Assembly: GCF_019132845.1 (NCBI RefSeq)
Contig: NZ_JAHSPR010000001.1
Location: 248,001-312,000, forward strand
DNA: 64,000 bases
Source: Advenella alkanexedens
GTDB taxonomy: Bacteria > Pseudomonadota > Gammaproteobacteria > Burkholderiales > Burkholderiaceae_B
Direction of reading: 5' to 3'
Positions 56,901 to 64,000 of this stretch are shown here, piece after piece. Both the position numbers and the translations under genes were made by a program. The notes beneath the pieces were generated by a model. It ran no database searches and was not told where the DNA came from. It worked only from the letters and a program-made list of their open reading frames with translations. How positions within the stretch are numbered: the first letter of the stretch is position 1; the number at the start of each line of letters is the position of its first letter.

Positions 56901-58358
56901 CAGTGCGATAGCTTCGCGCACATTCAACAGCTCTGTCAGCAAAGGCGTGGCTTTACGGAAGTACTGCAAGATGTTGTCGGCGGGGAAAGCGTAAAAGCCC
57001 GCCCATCGCTGCTCGACACGTGCAGAATCGGCCGCTGATAATGGCCCCATCAAGGCCAGTGTCGCTTCTTTGGCCGTGGTGATCATGCCAGCATATTGTG
57101 CGCTGCCCAGCGTGACCATGGGCAAAGCCGCAGGTAAAGAGAACGGGGGCAGATGGGCAATATGCGACGACGGTTGACCTAAAGATACGGGCAGCTGAAC
57201 TGGCGCTTGCTGCGCTTTGCCCGAGACGACAGATTGAAGCCCCTGACGAGAGGCTATGGCTTGGGCGGCTGGTGAAGAGGACGCCAGAATTTTCTGGTAA
57301 AGCAAAGGATCTTGAGCTTCATACGCCATACTCATGACCTCGTCGTTGATTTTTCCGGCCTGATAGCCTTCCTTCAGTTCCTCCCAGCGCCTTCGTTGCG
57401 ACCGGAGATCTTTTTTGACTTGCTCGAATTTTTTTCGCTCATCGGCCGAGCGACGGTTAATCACGCTTTTGCCGGGGTCAAAATATTCATCTCGCCCAAG
57501 AACCAGAACACTCCCTTGGTCATCCATGACCTGCTGCAGCGTCAGGTACGCTCTGATCGCAATGTCTATTGCGTCCCGCTTCATTTTGTAGAGCACGTCT
57601 TCCTGACGCTTATCGACCACAGGTTTGATGTGATTCTTCCAAACGTCGTTACCGGCCCAGGCCCCAACAATTGAAGCACCTGGCACAAAAGAACTGGCCA
57701 TGGCACCTGCCCTTTCGGCAGGGAGTTCGAGCCCGCCTTGCCAAAGGGTGCCTATCGCCCCTTTAGTGCTGCTTTCTGCCAATGCAGAACGACTGTCGGC
57801 ACTGACTGGAGCAACATCAAGTTGTTTGAGGAATGGGCCTAATGTTGACAAGAATTCAGCTGTTTTCTTCGAGTTACCCAGCTTCCTTTCTGCAACCCCG
57901 ATTTTTGAATCGTACTTTTGAGTGACCTCTGCCAAGGCCTTGGCCGTGACGTGCGCAGCATGACTGCTCGATTTTTTTTGTTCCAGATTTTTGGTTAGCT
58001 GAACCAGTTTCTGATCTTTCTTTTTTTGCTTTTTAAGCGCTGAGATCAGATTTTCGAGATTGACAGCGCTTTTAATGGCTTGTATGCGAAGCCCGTTAAT
58101 GGCTGAATCAAATGGGCCATATTGCGAAAAATCACCGATTTTGAGAATGCCTTTCTCAAGGGAGCCAAAGCTGAAATCCAGACCTTCATGCACCCATTGC
58201 GCCGATACCCAGACCGGGCTTCTGCCTTGAATTTGCTTCTCAGTTGATGGGATCATCAGAAAACTGCTGGGCGGCGGCATGATGACCTTTGTCTGAGCCC
58301 AGACAGGTCCGGCAATACCCAGTGACAAACCAAGCGCGGTTAGTAAGCGAGTGTTCAT
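53910..58358 (-). CDS. Giant exported protein of unknown function (1482 residues)
   Basis: A 1482-residue protein with a signal peptide (LLTALGLSLGIAGPVWAQ, cleavage near residue 22) and no other clear membrane helix, so periplasmic or secreted. Regions: Lys-rich coiled coil (about 105-150), charged helical ERKKFEQVKKDLRSQRRRWEELK (about 300-340), a central beta-rich part (GIWYGVMVHEEGVFIDGITE, about 575-700), helical segments (850-1080), four ~10-residue DGAP repeats (about 1105-1142) and a C-terminal domain from ~1150. That domain has GSVGMDYDIGL (D1283, D1285) and HAESY (H1340), matching the pattern of the 1164-residue protein. Start overlaps the 335-residue gene's stop (ATGA). Family not recognised; G-S-x-x-x-D-x-D hints at a nucleotidyltransferase-like fold, tentatively. 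Confidence 0.85.
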   Translation of the reverse strand: MNTRLLTALGLSLGIAGPVWAQTKVIMPPPSSFLMIPSTEKQIQGRSPVWVSAQWVHEGLDFSFGSLEKGILKIGDFSQYGPFDSAINGLRIQAIKSAVNLENLISALKKQKKKDQKLVQLTKNLEQKKSSSHAAHVTAKALAEVTQKYDSKIGVAERKLGNSKKTAEFLSTLGPFLKQLDVAPVSADSRSALAESSTKGAIGTLWQGGLELPAERAGAMASSFVPGASIVGAWAGNDVWKNHIKPVVDKRQEDVLYKMKRDAIDIAIRAYLTLQQVMDDQGSVLVLGRDEYFDPGKSVINRRSADERKKFEQVKKDLRSQRRRWEELKEGYQAGKINDEVMSMAYEAQDPLLYQKILASSSPAAQAIASRQGLQSVVSGKAQQAPVQLPVSLGQPSSHIAHLPPFSLPAALPMVTLGSAQYAGMITTAKEATLALMGPLSAADSARVEQRWAGFYAFPADNILQYFRKATPLLTELLNVREAIALTATAFDNTWAEASAAAEYDNQAYAEASLAQAILLKDYLVALEARARMIAQALQNLGEPPDALAAQDAASNVHRKATDTLLDLLKPTDGHEGIWYGVMVHEEGVFIDGITELPLVFVVYSVGPPANKRYRALTLDADTYDEKTDPYIDVLEMHEDQDTPLPALYPHMKNGGINKSFDITEVDEEDGETYSWSITVKANVLGPDGVVQYPAGASMELAQKAAQETLGASARRRKEEAKESGGRNMDLGAMMASNVLGNKVSEMMVQSQLEDLRRHHELTPAFVAAATKWLKERPFSEDSTLEQDRKQLSSIVASFVGPAKGGKITAKPVPTDTAASTQKVDEDRKAEEQALLDRVKFHQHNIRFVEANLAKDKAELAKEADPQRRAALELRIIGELSDIQSEKDLIASIETGRLVRTRSPFDDYAHDALIANIHETHQKMAQFQRNTESLLRLAAMLPGSEGQSAREFVERQLTPEVRTRMDEGAVKKIASAIGKKVEGYYQGQQAKDEEDAALANLGLEAAQNVKTAADYGMMATSLFGGQAIDSTYQGLTGYIEGGPAEAALRTVSSFGPLADGAVETLRGYREGGLEQAIEQGSWAVIKGGLLQYGAGKILARTKAGRANVDGAPTSKAAIDGAPRTKAAIDGAPRTKAAIDGAPASKTFDGDTGPGPARPTAFEREALEQFKRARKQGEDLVQDMRNAQQRLADAGSAGRPTEELLELQRQVREKVLNVNGNPNAKNYLKYKGDPQTQRTYVLHLEDVHGKVKTEFDANQNAKGWNQQDLKEMRNAASAGSVGMDYDIGLDETAMKSLTKNGEPAMLYNWQNDAQQSWNDAYAKVTGKSAPQAWESVTTSKHAESYRDKAWLGADKSRVSKAWGQQAADVTLYKTSHMMHDAEGLGYFERLQEVSRGAAKDFDTKVTPMLDRIKPGAGSVDSFKASRAHWEQISKVMSDFGKNNIDPITADRTIRSLTGGKDIPQVISEMGTLLEAAIKFGPGA
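54931..55044 (-). repeat. Four 30-base in-frame tandem repeats in the giant gene
   Basis: Units start at 54931, 54961 and 54991, with a partial fourth at 55021. They encode DGAPxTKAAI-type decapeptides, a flexible linker between the helical region and the C-terminal domain. The two middle units are nearly identical, so copy number may vary. Confidence 0.85.
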
Positions 58359-59362
58359 TGGTTGTCCTTGTTGATGAAGCCGGAAAAGCTGTAAAACCCA
58401 AAATCAATGATTTCAGCAACGGACTTGTCGCCACGCAGGGTCAAGGCTGCGTAAATATCAGGATTCGCCGAAGAAGCAAAAAGTGACACGACGGTATTAC
58501 CGGATTCTATGTAGGCCACCGGCTCGAGGGTCGACCAGAGAGCTGGGTCAACCGCCTTTAATAGTCTGACCGGGATGTTGGGCGGCAGTATGTTGTCTAG
58601 CGTGCCACGTTGACCCGCCACAATGATTTCATTCCAGGCAAAGCGCGTCGCCCGTGCCTTGGCTTGATCATCAAACAGGGGCAGCACAGTTGCCTGGTGC
58701 GCCATCCATTGCAACGCAGCACCTGCAACCATGGCCTGGCGACCCTCTTCTCCCAGATCAGCAAACGGACTTTCTGTTTTACCCGCCTCAACACTGGCGA
58801 TGGCCGTCGTGGTAGCTGCGTTCAGCACCCCTACCGCGTCAGGCGCATAGCGTTTTTCATTCATCCAGGCCAGCCCCGTGGGAAACGGAGCTTTGGCACC
58901 ACGCGCCACGCTACCCATGACCATATCTGCGGTCACAATCTGCATACGGTTATCAGTGGGGCTACGTGCCCACCCCGTCAGCAGGACAATGTCGGCCCAG
59001 GGGTGTTGAAAGGCAACGGTTTCAACCTGGTCGCCGCTGGCGACAAAGTTGATTAGGCTGTGACGAAAGAACACCGACCAGTCATCAGAGCCCGCATCAT
59101 CTTGCCATAACAGTACGCCCAACTCTGCAAGCTGCAGGTTGGCTTCGGGGGTAGACATACTACGCAGTGCTGCCAAGAAGTTTATCGACGCCAGAGATCT
59201 GAACGCTTCGGCTTCCGCCCACAGCTCGATAGACAGTTTTGTGTCTTGTGGTTGTGCTTGCGCCAAGCGCGGAATGACACACACCCACAACGCAAGCACA
59301 AAAAACAGGGGCCGAAAGGCAACGGCGAAAGCGCTCATGGCAAATGTCCGGTTGTGGTGCAT
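58355..59362 (-). CDS. Exported 335-residue protein, unknown function
   Basis: I do not recognise this protein. It has an N-terminal signal peptide (FFVLALWVCVIPRLAQAQ), preceded by about 20 residues; an internal ATG at 59338 is an alternative start. The mature part is mixed alpha/beta, with a weak GWARSPTDNRMQIVTADMVMG region, an acidic helix around PFADLGEEGRQAMVAGAALQW, and C-terminal strands (PVAYIESGNTVVSLFASSANPDIYAALTL). No Cys in the mature part. Its stop overlaps the start of the 1482-residue gene, so both are made from one message and may act together in the envelope. Confidence 0.8.
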   Translation of the reverse strand: MHHNRTFAMSAFAVAFRPLFFVLALWVCVIPRLAQAQPQDTKLSIELWAEAEAFRSLASINFLAALRSMSTPEANLQLAELGVLLWQDDAGSDDWSVFFRHSLINFVASGDQVETVAFQHPWADIVLLTGWARSPTDNRMQIVTADMVMGSVARGAKAPFPTGLAWMNEKRYAPDAVGVLNAATTTAIASVEAGKTESPFADLGEEGRQAMVAGAALQWMAHQATVLPLFDDQAKARATRFAWNEIIVAGQRGTLDNILPPNIPVRLLKAVDPALWSTLEPVAYIESGNTVVSLFASSANPDIYAALTLRGDKSVAEIIDFGFYSFSGFINKDNQ

Positions 59363-59410
59363 TATTAACAGGCTTACCTGAAATTTCGCACCGGGTTTCG
59401 TGGATTTATG

Positions 59411-59773
59411 TCAGTTCAGGCTTGCGCCGCACTGGTCACAAAAGTTAGCGCCAGGAACAATCTCTTGCCCGCATTGACTGCAGAATCTTGGTGTGCCGCC
59501 GGTTGTGAATGTGTCAGGTAGGGCCAGATCTTTGTCTTGATCGGCGATGAACAACCAGTCGATATCTTCCTCGTCTTCGCACAAACCAATCGAGCCCCCA
59601 TCAGACACAACGTAGAAGCTGTCTTCATCAATCGGGTCTTCGGCATCGCTGGTTTGCGCCAGTACCAACAAACCTTCTGAGGCATACGCCGTATCGGAAT
59701 TGATAAAAGACCACTGACCCGAAAGGCTTGTGGCATATTCGGCTGCGTCGTGCAGAGAGTTAAACTGTTTCAT
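59411..59773 (-). CDS. Small protein with C-terminal zinc ribbon
   Basis: A 120-residue cytoplasmic protein. The N-terminal ~85 residues are acidic (DAEDPIDEDSFYVVSDGGSIGLCEDEEDIDWLF) with strand-like segments. After a Thr/Gly linker comes a zinc ribbon: FCSQCGQEIVPGANFCDQCGASLN, two C-x-x-C knuckles. ATG at 59773 with AAGGAAG five bases upstream. It lies between the two giant-protein genes and shares the zinc-ribbon type with the first gene of the cluster. A 16-base palindrome just upstream suggests its own control point. Confidence 0.8.
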   Translation of the reverse strand: MKQFNSLHDAAEYATSLSGQWSFINSDTAYASEGLLVLAQTSDAEDPIDEDSFYVVSDGGSIGLCEDEEDIDWLFIADQDKDLALPDTFTTGGTPRFCSQCGQEIVPGANFCDQCGASLN

Positions 59774-59792
59774 AAAAACTTCCTTATGTGAT

Positions 59793-59808
59793 CATATTGT
59801 ACAATATG
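59793..59808. promoter_or_regulatory. Perfect 16-base palindrome, candidate operator
   Basis: CATATTGTACAATATG is self-complementary over all 16 bases. It sits in the 57-base gap between the 1164-residue gene and the small zinc-ribbon gene, 20 bases before the latter's ATG. Length and symmetry suit a dimeric regulator; it is A/T-rich, so a hairpin role is less likely. Confidence 0.5.
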
Positions 59809-59830
59809 TAAACTTGCACTACAGCAGTGG

Positions 59831-62800
59831 CTACCCTATTTGACGCACCGCATCTCCCACCGCATCGGCAAGGCCTTCCGGCGTGAAGCCTAACGATTCA
59901 AGACTGCTTTCCAGATCCGTCAATGAGACCGGGCTATCAATGTCCAACTGACGGCGACACATTTCAACCGAGACACGCAACCTTTCAGGAATTTTACTGG
60001 CCTGCGCACCGCCTCTTCTTGCCACATCCCTTGGATTAATGCAATGGTCAAACTGTTTGGTCAGCTGGCGATAGCCCTCCATTCTCTGGCTGACGGCGTC
60101 TGCCAGCATCAGCTGCCGGTTGGCAGGGTCGGCTATTTCCCCCGTTTTTTTCAACAGCGCACTGCCCCGCTCAAACCACTCCTTACCTTTATTGGCAACC
60201 GTTGTCGCGACTTTATCAGGATTGTCCAGCGCCATGCCATGATAGGTTTTATCCAGCATTTTCTTCAGGTCAGTGCCATAGCTTTCGGCATGACCCAGCA
60301 CGTCTTCAATAACGGTTTGATCGGTTTTTTGGCCATAACGACCCGAAAAACCCGCATCCTTATTCTTGAACCCTTTTGAAGCCTCAAAGAAACTGTCGTT
60401 ATAGATCTGTTCGGTCATGCCCTGATCAAAAAAGACATGTTCGCCTTTGGAGTTAACATAATAGGCGGTCCAATCACGATCGATTGTGGTTTTCCTGCCG
60501 CGCTGCATAAGCGACTGTGAAGAGGAACTGGCATTCAGAATTTGAATTTTAGCTGTCGGAATCCCCGTTATGGAAGCGAGCTTTTCTTTGGCAAGGGTGT
60601 CGGCACGGTTGTAAAACACACCCAATGTTTCATTAAATGATTTACGCACGGAATCCAGACTTTCATCTTTATAATTCTGCAACGCATACATGGCCAACTT
60701 GTTTTGCTGAACGCTGATGGTCATGTCATTAAGCAGTTTTCGATTGGCTTCGCTGGGGTTCAGCTCGAATTGCCAGGCCGCAGCCTGTAAATTCTCCACT
60801 TGCTGTTTGGCAAACAGCTTGCCTTCACGTAGCGCCTCATCCAGCTCGATTTGGCCGGCTGTCTTGCTTAATCTTCTGCGTCCGGTTTCCAACAGCAGGC
60901 TTGCCTGGCTGGCCGCCTGCTTGCCGGCCTTGACAGAGTCCTCAATCGCGGTACGGGTATTCTTGCCACTGATTGCGGTTGTGAAGCGTGCCATACTATC
61001 AGCGACATTTTCTTTCGCTTCACGCATGGCTCGCTTCGCTTCAGGACTGCCGGCCACTTTTTTAAGTTTGTCCAAACCGGCATTCATTGCCTTGTCGGAA
61101 AGATACTCAAGAGTGACAACTTTAACGCCCACATAAAAGGCTCCCCAGGCGCTATCACCACCGCTATCCACATACGCTTTCATATCGCGCGCCACTTCCA
61201 GGGAAGTAAAGACCACATCAGAGCAACCCAATGTAGTCACACCCAGTGCCATGCGCCCCATAAAGCCCAATGATTCTTCAAGGGATTCTGCCGTTTGCAA
61301 ATAGCTTTCTATATAAAGCTTCACTTCATCGGCAAAGGTCACGGTCTGGGCCTGTGCATTGGCCCCAGCAACCGTTCCTTGCAAAAAACCACCCCAGGTC
61401 TGCTTGACGATTTCCACTTGCCGGGCGTCATAGCCATAAGCTTCGTCATAACCGTCCAGCATGACATCGATGAACTTAACCAATGGAAACAGCTTATTCA
61501 GGTAGTTCATCTCCCAAATCAGGGTACGAATATGTAGCAGACGTTCGGTGATGTACGCATCCGCTTTCAGCATCGCCATACCGTCTGCCATATCCCTGGA
61601 CTGGCGCAAAGGCTGGGAACACAGCAGCACTTCTTTTTCAACAATGTACTTTTCATCACCATATGTAGTGGCAAGACGCACCTTGACCCTGAACCGGCTG
61701 GGTGCATCCAACGCACCTTTGCAACAGCGAAAAATCAAGGCACGACCTCCTCCTGTCACCTCGTCCATCATTTGACATTGAATGGCGAGCTTTTCCAGCA
61801 TCGGCTGATCAGCCTCGTGCACGGCCTGAAGCTGGAAGTCCAGACTGTCAGGTGCAATCTGCAAAAGGCTATGGGCTTGCGGATCCCAATCAAACAGCGT
61901 GATCATCGCCTTGGACTCGGCAGGCACATACTGCTTGTCTGCCACCGTAAACAGGAATTTATTGCTGCGATGTTTATGCGAGTCATAAGGCTCTACATAA
62001 CAGGCAATCGAACTGACATCAAGCCTCAACCCCATATGAAAACGGTATATCGGCAAAGTCCCGGTCAGGCTTTGCCCACCACTGACCGCCTTGACTTCCA
62101 GGGTATAAGAATCATAATCACCGGCATTGCCACCCGTCTTCTTTTTCTCGGTAATCACGGCATAGTATAGACCCGGCTCGTCTGCAGCCTCTACCGTCAC
62201 ACCATACCCGTCATCACGAATAATACAGGCGGTCACCACCGCGTCTTTACCCATCCCCAACACGGCAAAAGGCAGGCGTTCCGTTTTATCATGGCAGGCC
62301 GGCAAAGTAAGGTTGTCCTGGGCGAATACAATTTTTTCTTCCTCAATCTGAAAAACCACATGGTTGGTAAAACTGCCGCCCTCGCTCATGAAACAGAAAG
62401 AAACCCGTGCCTGGTCGGGAATTGATTCACCACTGGCAGGTGCTTCCACCTGTGCTGTCTTATAGTCGCCCGCCATGCTTTGCCCACTGATTTGCAAATA
62501 ATAAGGTGAGCTGATATTGATTTTTGCCGTCAAGTCATGACGGGTATTTTCCTGGCCCTCGGGGGTGATTTCAACAATACGGGCATAAATCGGCACTTTT
62601 TTACCCACAGCCAGTGTATTCCCAAAATCCTTGCGAATACGCATTTCATAGCGATTGGGGTTGTCCTCGGGCGCTTCCTTTTCTTCCTTTTGTGGTTTCG
62701 TTTTACGCCTGTTTCTGCCCCAGGCAGCGGCGGCACCACCCCCGATAAGGATGCCCGCAATGGCGGCAGGAATCAGGATACCGGTTTCGCCAGCACTTTC

Positions 62801-63325
62801 ATCGGCATCGGTGGTCACCTCGGCATGGACAGCATCAGTCACTTCAAGCCAGAAACTGAACGTGAGCATGCCGCTGCCTCCCCAATAGGTGTTCTCCAAC
62901 ACCCTCCGCATTTCGCTATAGGCCGACTTGTCGTTAAAAGTTTTCACACTGCCATCATTTTCTTTGTACGATATGTCCAGATCCAGCTCATAAAAAATTG
63001 CCGGCTTACCATAATAATCACGGCCAAGTTCCAGTTTGAGCCACCCGCTAACGGCATGCCAAGGCTTAATGTCCGTCACAAAGCGATCAAACGTAATTTT
63101 GACCGGCTCACCCACCTTCAGGGTCACATCATTTAATTTTTTATGGGTGCCGTCCGCATCAGGACTCTTCTTAATGTGGGAGGTAATATTCACAAAACGA
63201 AGTTTCACCGATTCAAGATCACGACTATTCTCCAGTATTTGTGCCTGAGCAGGACAGAAAATCGCAACGGTAAACAGTAGAGCCAACAATATTCTTAAAA
63301 ATGAATGTGTTTTCATGCCTGTCAT
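59831..63325 (-). CDS. Giant exported/membrane protein of unknown function (1164 residues)
   Basis: A 1164-residue protein. Signal peptide RILLALLFTVAIFCPAQAQ (to about residue 29), a ~150-residue beta-rich domain, a second hydrophobic helix GILIPAAIAGILIGGGAAAAW (about 182-202) followed by GRNRRKTKPQKEEKE. By the positive-inside rule the N-domain is periplasmic and the long C-part cytoplasmic. Residues ~215-560 look like repeated Ig-like or beta domains; from ~560 on it is helical. The C-terminal domain (from ~828) has DRDW (D949, D951) and HAESY (H1012), like the 1482-residue protein. Start ATGA overlaps the zinc-ribbon gene's stop. A diverged orphan of its tail lies at 52612. Not recognised. 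Confidence 0.85.
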   Translation of the reverse strand: MTGMKTHSFLRILLALLFTVAIFCPAQAQILENSRDLESVKLRFVNITSHIKKSPDADGTHKKLNDVTLKVGEPVKITFDRFVTDIKPWHAVSGWLKLELGRDYYGKPAIFYELDLDISYKENDGSVKTFNDKSAYSEMRRVLENTYWGGSGMLTFSFWLEVTDAVHAEVTTDADESAGETGILIPAAIAGILIGGGAAAAWGRNRRKTKPQKEEKEAPEDNPNRYEMRIRKDFGNTLAVGKKVPIYARIVEITPEGQENTRHDLTAKINISSPYYLQISGQSMAGDYKTAQVEAPASGESIPDQARVSFCFMSEGGSFTNHVVFQIEEEKIVFAQDNLTLPACHDKTERLPFAVLGMGKDAVVTACIIRDDGYGVTVEAADEPGLYYAVITEKKKTGGNAGDYDSYTLEVKAVSGGQSLTGTLPIYRFHMGLRLDVSSIACYVEPYDSHKHRSNKFLFTVADKQYVPAESKAMITLFDWDPQAHSLLQIAPDSLDFQLQAVHEADQPMLEKLAIQCQMMDEVTGGGRALIFRCCKGALDAPSRFRVKVRLATTYGDEKYIVEKEVLLCSQPLRQSRDMADGMAMLKADAYITERLLHIRTLIWEMNYLNKLFPLVKFIDVMLDGYDEAYGYDARQVEIVKQTWGGFLQGTVAGANAQAQTVTFADEVKLYIESYLQTAESLEESLGFMGRMALGVTTLGCSDVVFTSLEVARDMKAYVDSGGDSAWGAFYVGVKVVTLEYLSDKAMNAGLDKLKKVAGSPEAKRAMREAKENVADSMARFTTAISGKNTRTAIEDSVKAGKQAASQASLLLETGRRRLSKTAGQIELDEALREGKLFAKQQVENLQAAAWQFELNPSEANRKLLNDMTISVQQNKLAMYALQNYKDESLDSVRKSFNETLGVFYNRADTLAKEKLASITGIPTAKIQILNASSSSQSLMQRGRKTTIDRDWTAYYVNSKGEHVFFDQGMTEQIYNDSFFEASKGFKNKDAGFSGRYGQKTDQTVIEDVLGHAESYGTDLKKMLDKTYHGMALDNPDKVATTVANKGKEWFERGSALLKKTGEIADPANRQLMLADAVSQRMEGYRQLTKQFDHCINPRDVARRGGAQASKIPERLRVSVEMCRRQLDIDSPVSLTDLESSLESLGFTPEGLADAVGDAVRQIG

Positions 63326-63924
63326 TTCACTATCCTTTTAGCCAGCTCACGAATCACATGGGTGAGTAAAGACTTTTGCCCCTCTGTCATGGCAATACGC
63401 ATTTCACCTGCGTTGTCGGACGCGCTAACCGTCTGGTCAAGTAGCGCTGACAAAGCCTTTTTCACCGGATGGACCGCTTCTTTTTTAACTGCCGTGGCTG
63501 CTGTTTCTTTAGCTTTTTCTTTGGCTTTGGCTTTTTCCGTGGTTCTCTGTTTGGTTTTTTCTACCCCCTCTTCCGCCGCCGTGATTGATGCGGCCGGAAC
63601 TTTGGTGGTTCTCTGTTTGGTTTTTTCTACCCCCTCTTCCGTGATGTGCTCTTTTTGTGCTGCTTCAACATTAGGTGGCAGATCACTCACCTGAACAGAA
63701 ATAACAGGCTCACTGACAGGGATGTCAACCGTTAATGCCCGCCCAACCCCGGCACCGCATTTCGGGCAGAATTTCATCCCCGTCTTCAACGACGCACCAC
63801 AGCGGTCACACTGTATTTTTAGTGGTGCAGCCTGTTCAATTCCCGGCAGGGCATGGCCACATTTCATGCAAAATTTGGCACCTTCGTGCAACGCGGTTCC
63901 ACATTTCATACAGAATTTTGCCAT
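63322..63924 (-). CDS. Double-zinc-ribbon protein, first gene of the cluster
   Basis: A 200-residue cytoplasmic protein. Two zinc ribbons lie at the N-terminus: FCMKCGTALHEGAKFCMKCG (residues 4-23) and CDRCGASLKTGMKFCPKCG (about 39-57). The middle is a Lys/Glu/Ala-rich, probably disordered or coiled-coil part holding a duplicated EEGVEKTKQRTT. The last 50 residues form a helical domain (LDQTVSASDNAGEMRIAMTEGQKSLLTHVIRELAKRIVK). Stop overlaps the ATG of the 1164-residue gene. Zinc ribbons of this kind usually mediate protein contacts; function unknown. Confidence 0.82.
   Translation of the reverse strand: MAKFCMKCGTALHEGAKFCMKCGHALPGIEQAAPLKIQCDRCGASLKTGMKFCPKCGAGVGRALTVDIPVSEPVISVQVSDLPPNVEAAQKEHITEEGVEKTKQRTTKVPAASITAAEEGVEKTKQRTTEKAKAKEKAKETAATAVKKEAVHPVKKALSALLDQTVSASDNAGEMRIAMTEGQKSLLTHVIRELAKRIVK
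63539..63641 (-). repeat. 37-base exact direct repeat in the zinc-ribbon gene
   Basis: The 37 bases at 63539-63575 recur exactly at 63605-63641, a 66-base (22-codon) period, so the duplication stays in frame. It encodes the twice-seen EEGVEKTKQRTT. Recombination between copies would remove or add 22 codons. Confidence 0.9.
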
Positions 63925-64000
63925 TACCCCATTCCATTCCCGTTAAAAAACACCTTGTCAGACCCTGCTCAGGGACGCGTCATGGCCACCAAGCCGTCAG
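63925..64000 (-). other. Region upstream of the cluster; possible end of another gene
   Basis: On the minus strand a frame open from the window edge reads DGLVAMTRP and stops with TGA at 63969-63971, 44 bases before the zinc-ribbon ATG. It could be the end of an upstream gene in the same operon, but nine residues cannot establish it. GGGGT lies just before the zinc-ribbon start. Confidence 0.25.

Noticed and set aside
59416-59736. A second minus-strand frame of 106 codons overlapping the small zinc-ribbon gene
   Set aside because: The other frame has the zinc ribbon, a good ribbon-type Cys pattern and a strong ribosome-binding site; this one has none.

Overview
The window looks like a chromosomal segment of a betaproteobacterium in the order Burkholderiales, most likely family Alcaligenaceae. 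The evidence is gene order and protein character: yebC-purD-hemF-nadD-rsfS-rlmH-maf, glcD-glcE-glcF-mnmA-purB, and radC followed later by rpmB-rpmG, with moderate GC. No species can be named from the sequence alone.

Layout. 0-5.8 kb: 5' part of an RND efflux permease and its membrane-fusion partner, periplasmic protease Prc, and an MltB-type lytic transglycosylase. 5.8-15.6 kb: argE, an elongator tRNA-Met, a secreted barnase-like RNase with its barstar-like inhibitor, an LplT-like MFS protein, a membrane-anchored glutamate-synthase-like FMN/Fe-S protein, three small lipoproteins (two of them apparently related to each other), cytochrome b561 and cytochrome c'. 15.7-25.8 kb: purB, mnmA, glycolate oxidase glcDEF, DAHP synthase (aroG) behind a Phe/Tyr-rich leader peptide and terminator hairpin, tldD and a DUF4136-type lipoprotein. 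25.9-34 kb: pepN, fbp, an aldo/keto reductase, a quinone oxidoreductase with a divergent MarR regulator, and a HerA-like ATPase. 34-42.8 kb: a housekeeping block (yebC, purD, hemF, nadD, rsfS, rlmH, maf, maiA, ispH, slpA-type FKBP, radC, type-B L31). 42.9-52.4 kb: a glycosyltransferase-like membrane protein, MATE and Bcr/CflA exporters, rpmB-rpmG, a small DUF2061 protein behind a Fur-box-like site, a LysR/YeiH divergent pair and a PepP-type aminopeptidase.

52.6-64 kb is the accessory region and the most interesting part. Five consecutive minus-strand genes with ATGA overlaps or short gaps encode a double-zinc-ribbon protein, a 1164-residue exported membrane protein, a small zinc-ribbon-tailed protein, a 335-residue exported protein and a 1482-residue exported protein. 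I recognise no known system. The two giant proteins share a C-terminal pattern (a D-x-D, then H-A-E-S-Y about 55-61 residues later). Downstream lies a diverged orphan copy of the last ~335 residues of the 1164-residue protein, broken by one extra base in an A8 tract. Beside it is a decayed tRNA 3' end followed by a terminator, which may be a relic attachment site.

Functional links. PurB/PurD belong to purine synthesis. GlcDEF feed glycolate carbon into central metabolism. AroG supplies the shikimate pathway and is probably controlled by ribosome-mediated attenuation sensing Phe and Tyr. RsfS, RlmH, NadD, YebC and ribosomal proteins L28, L33 and L31 form the translation/NAD group. The giant-protein cluster looks like an envelope-located accessory system of unknown function.
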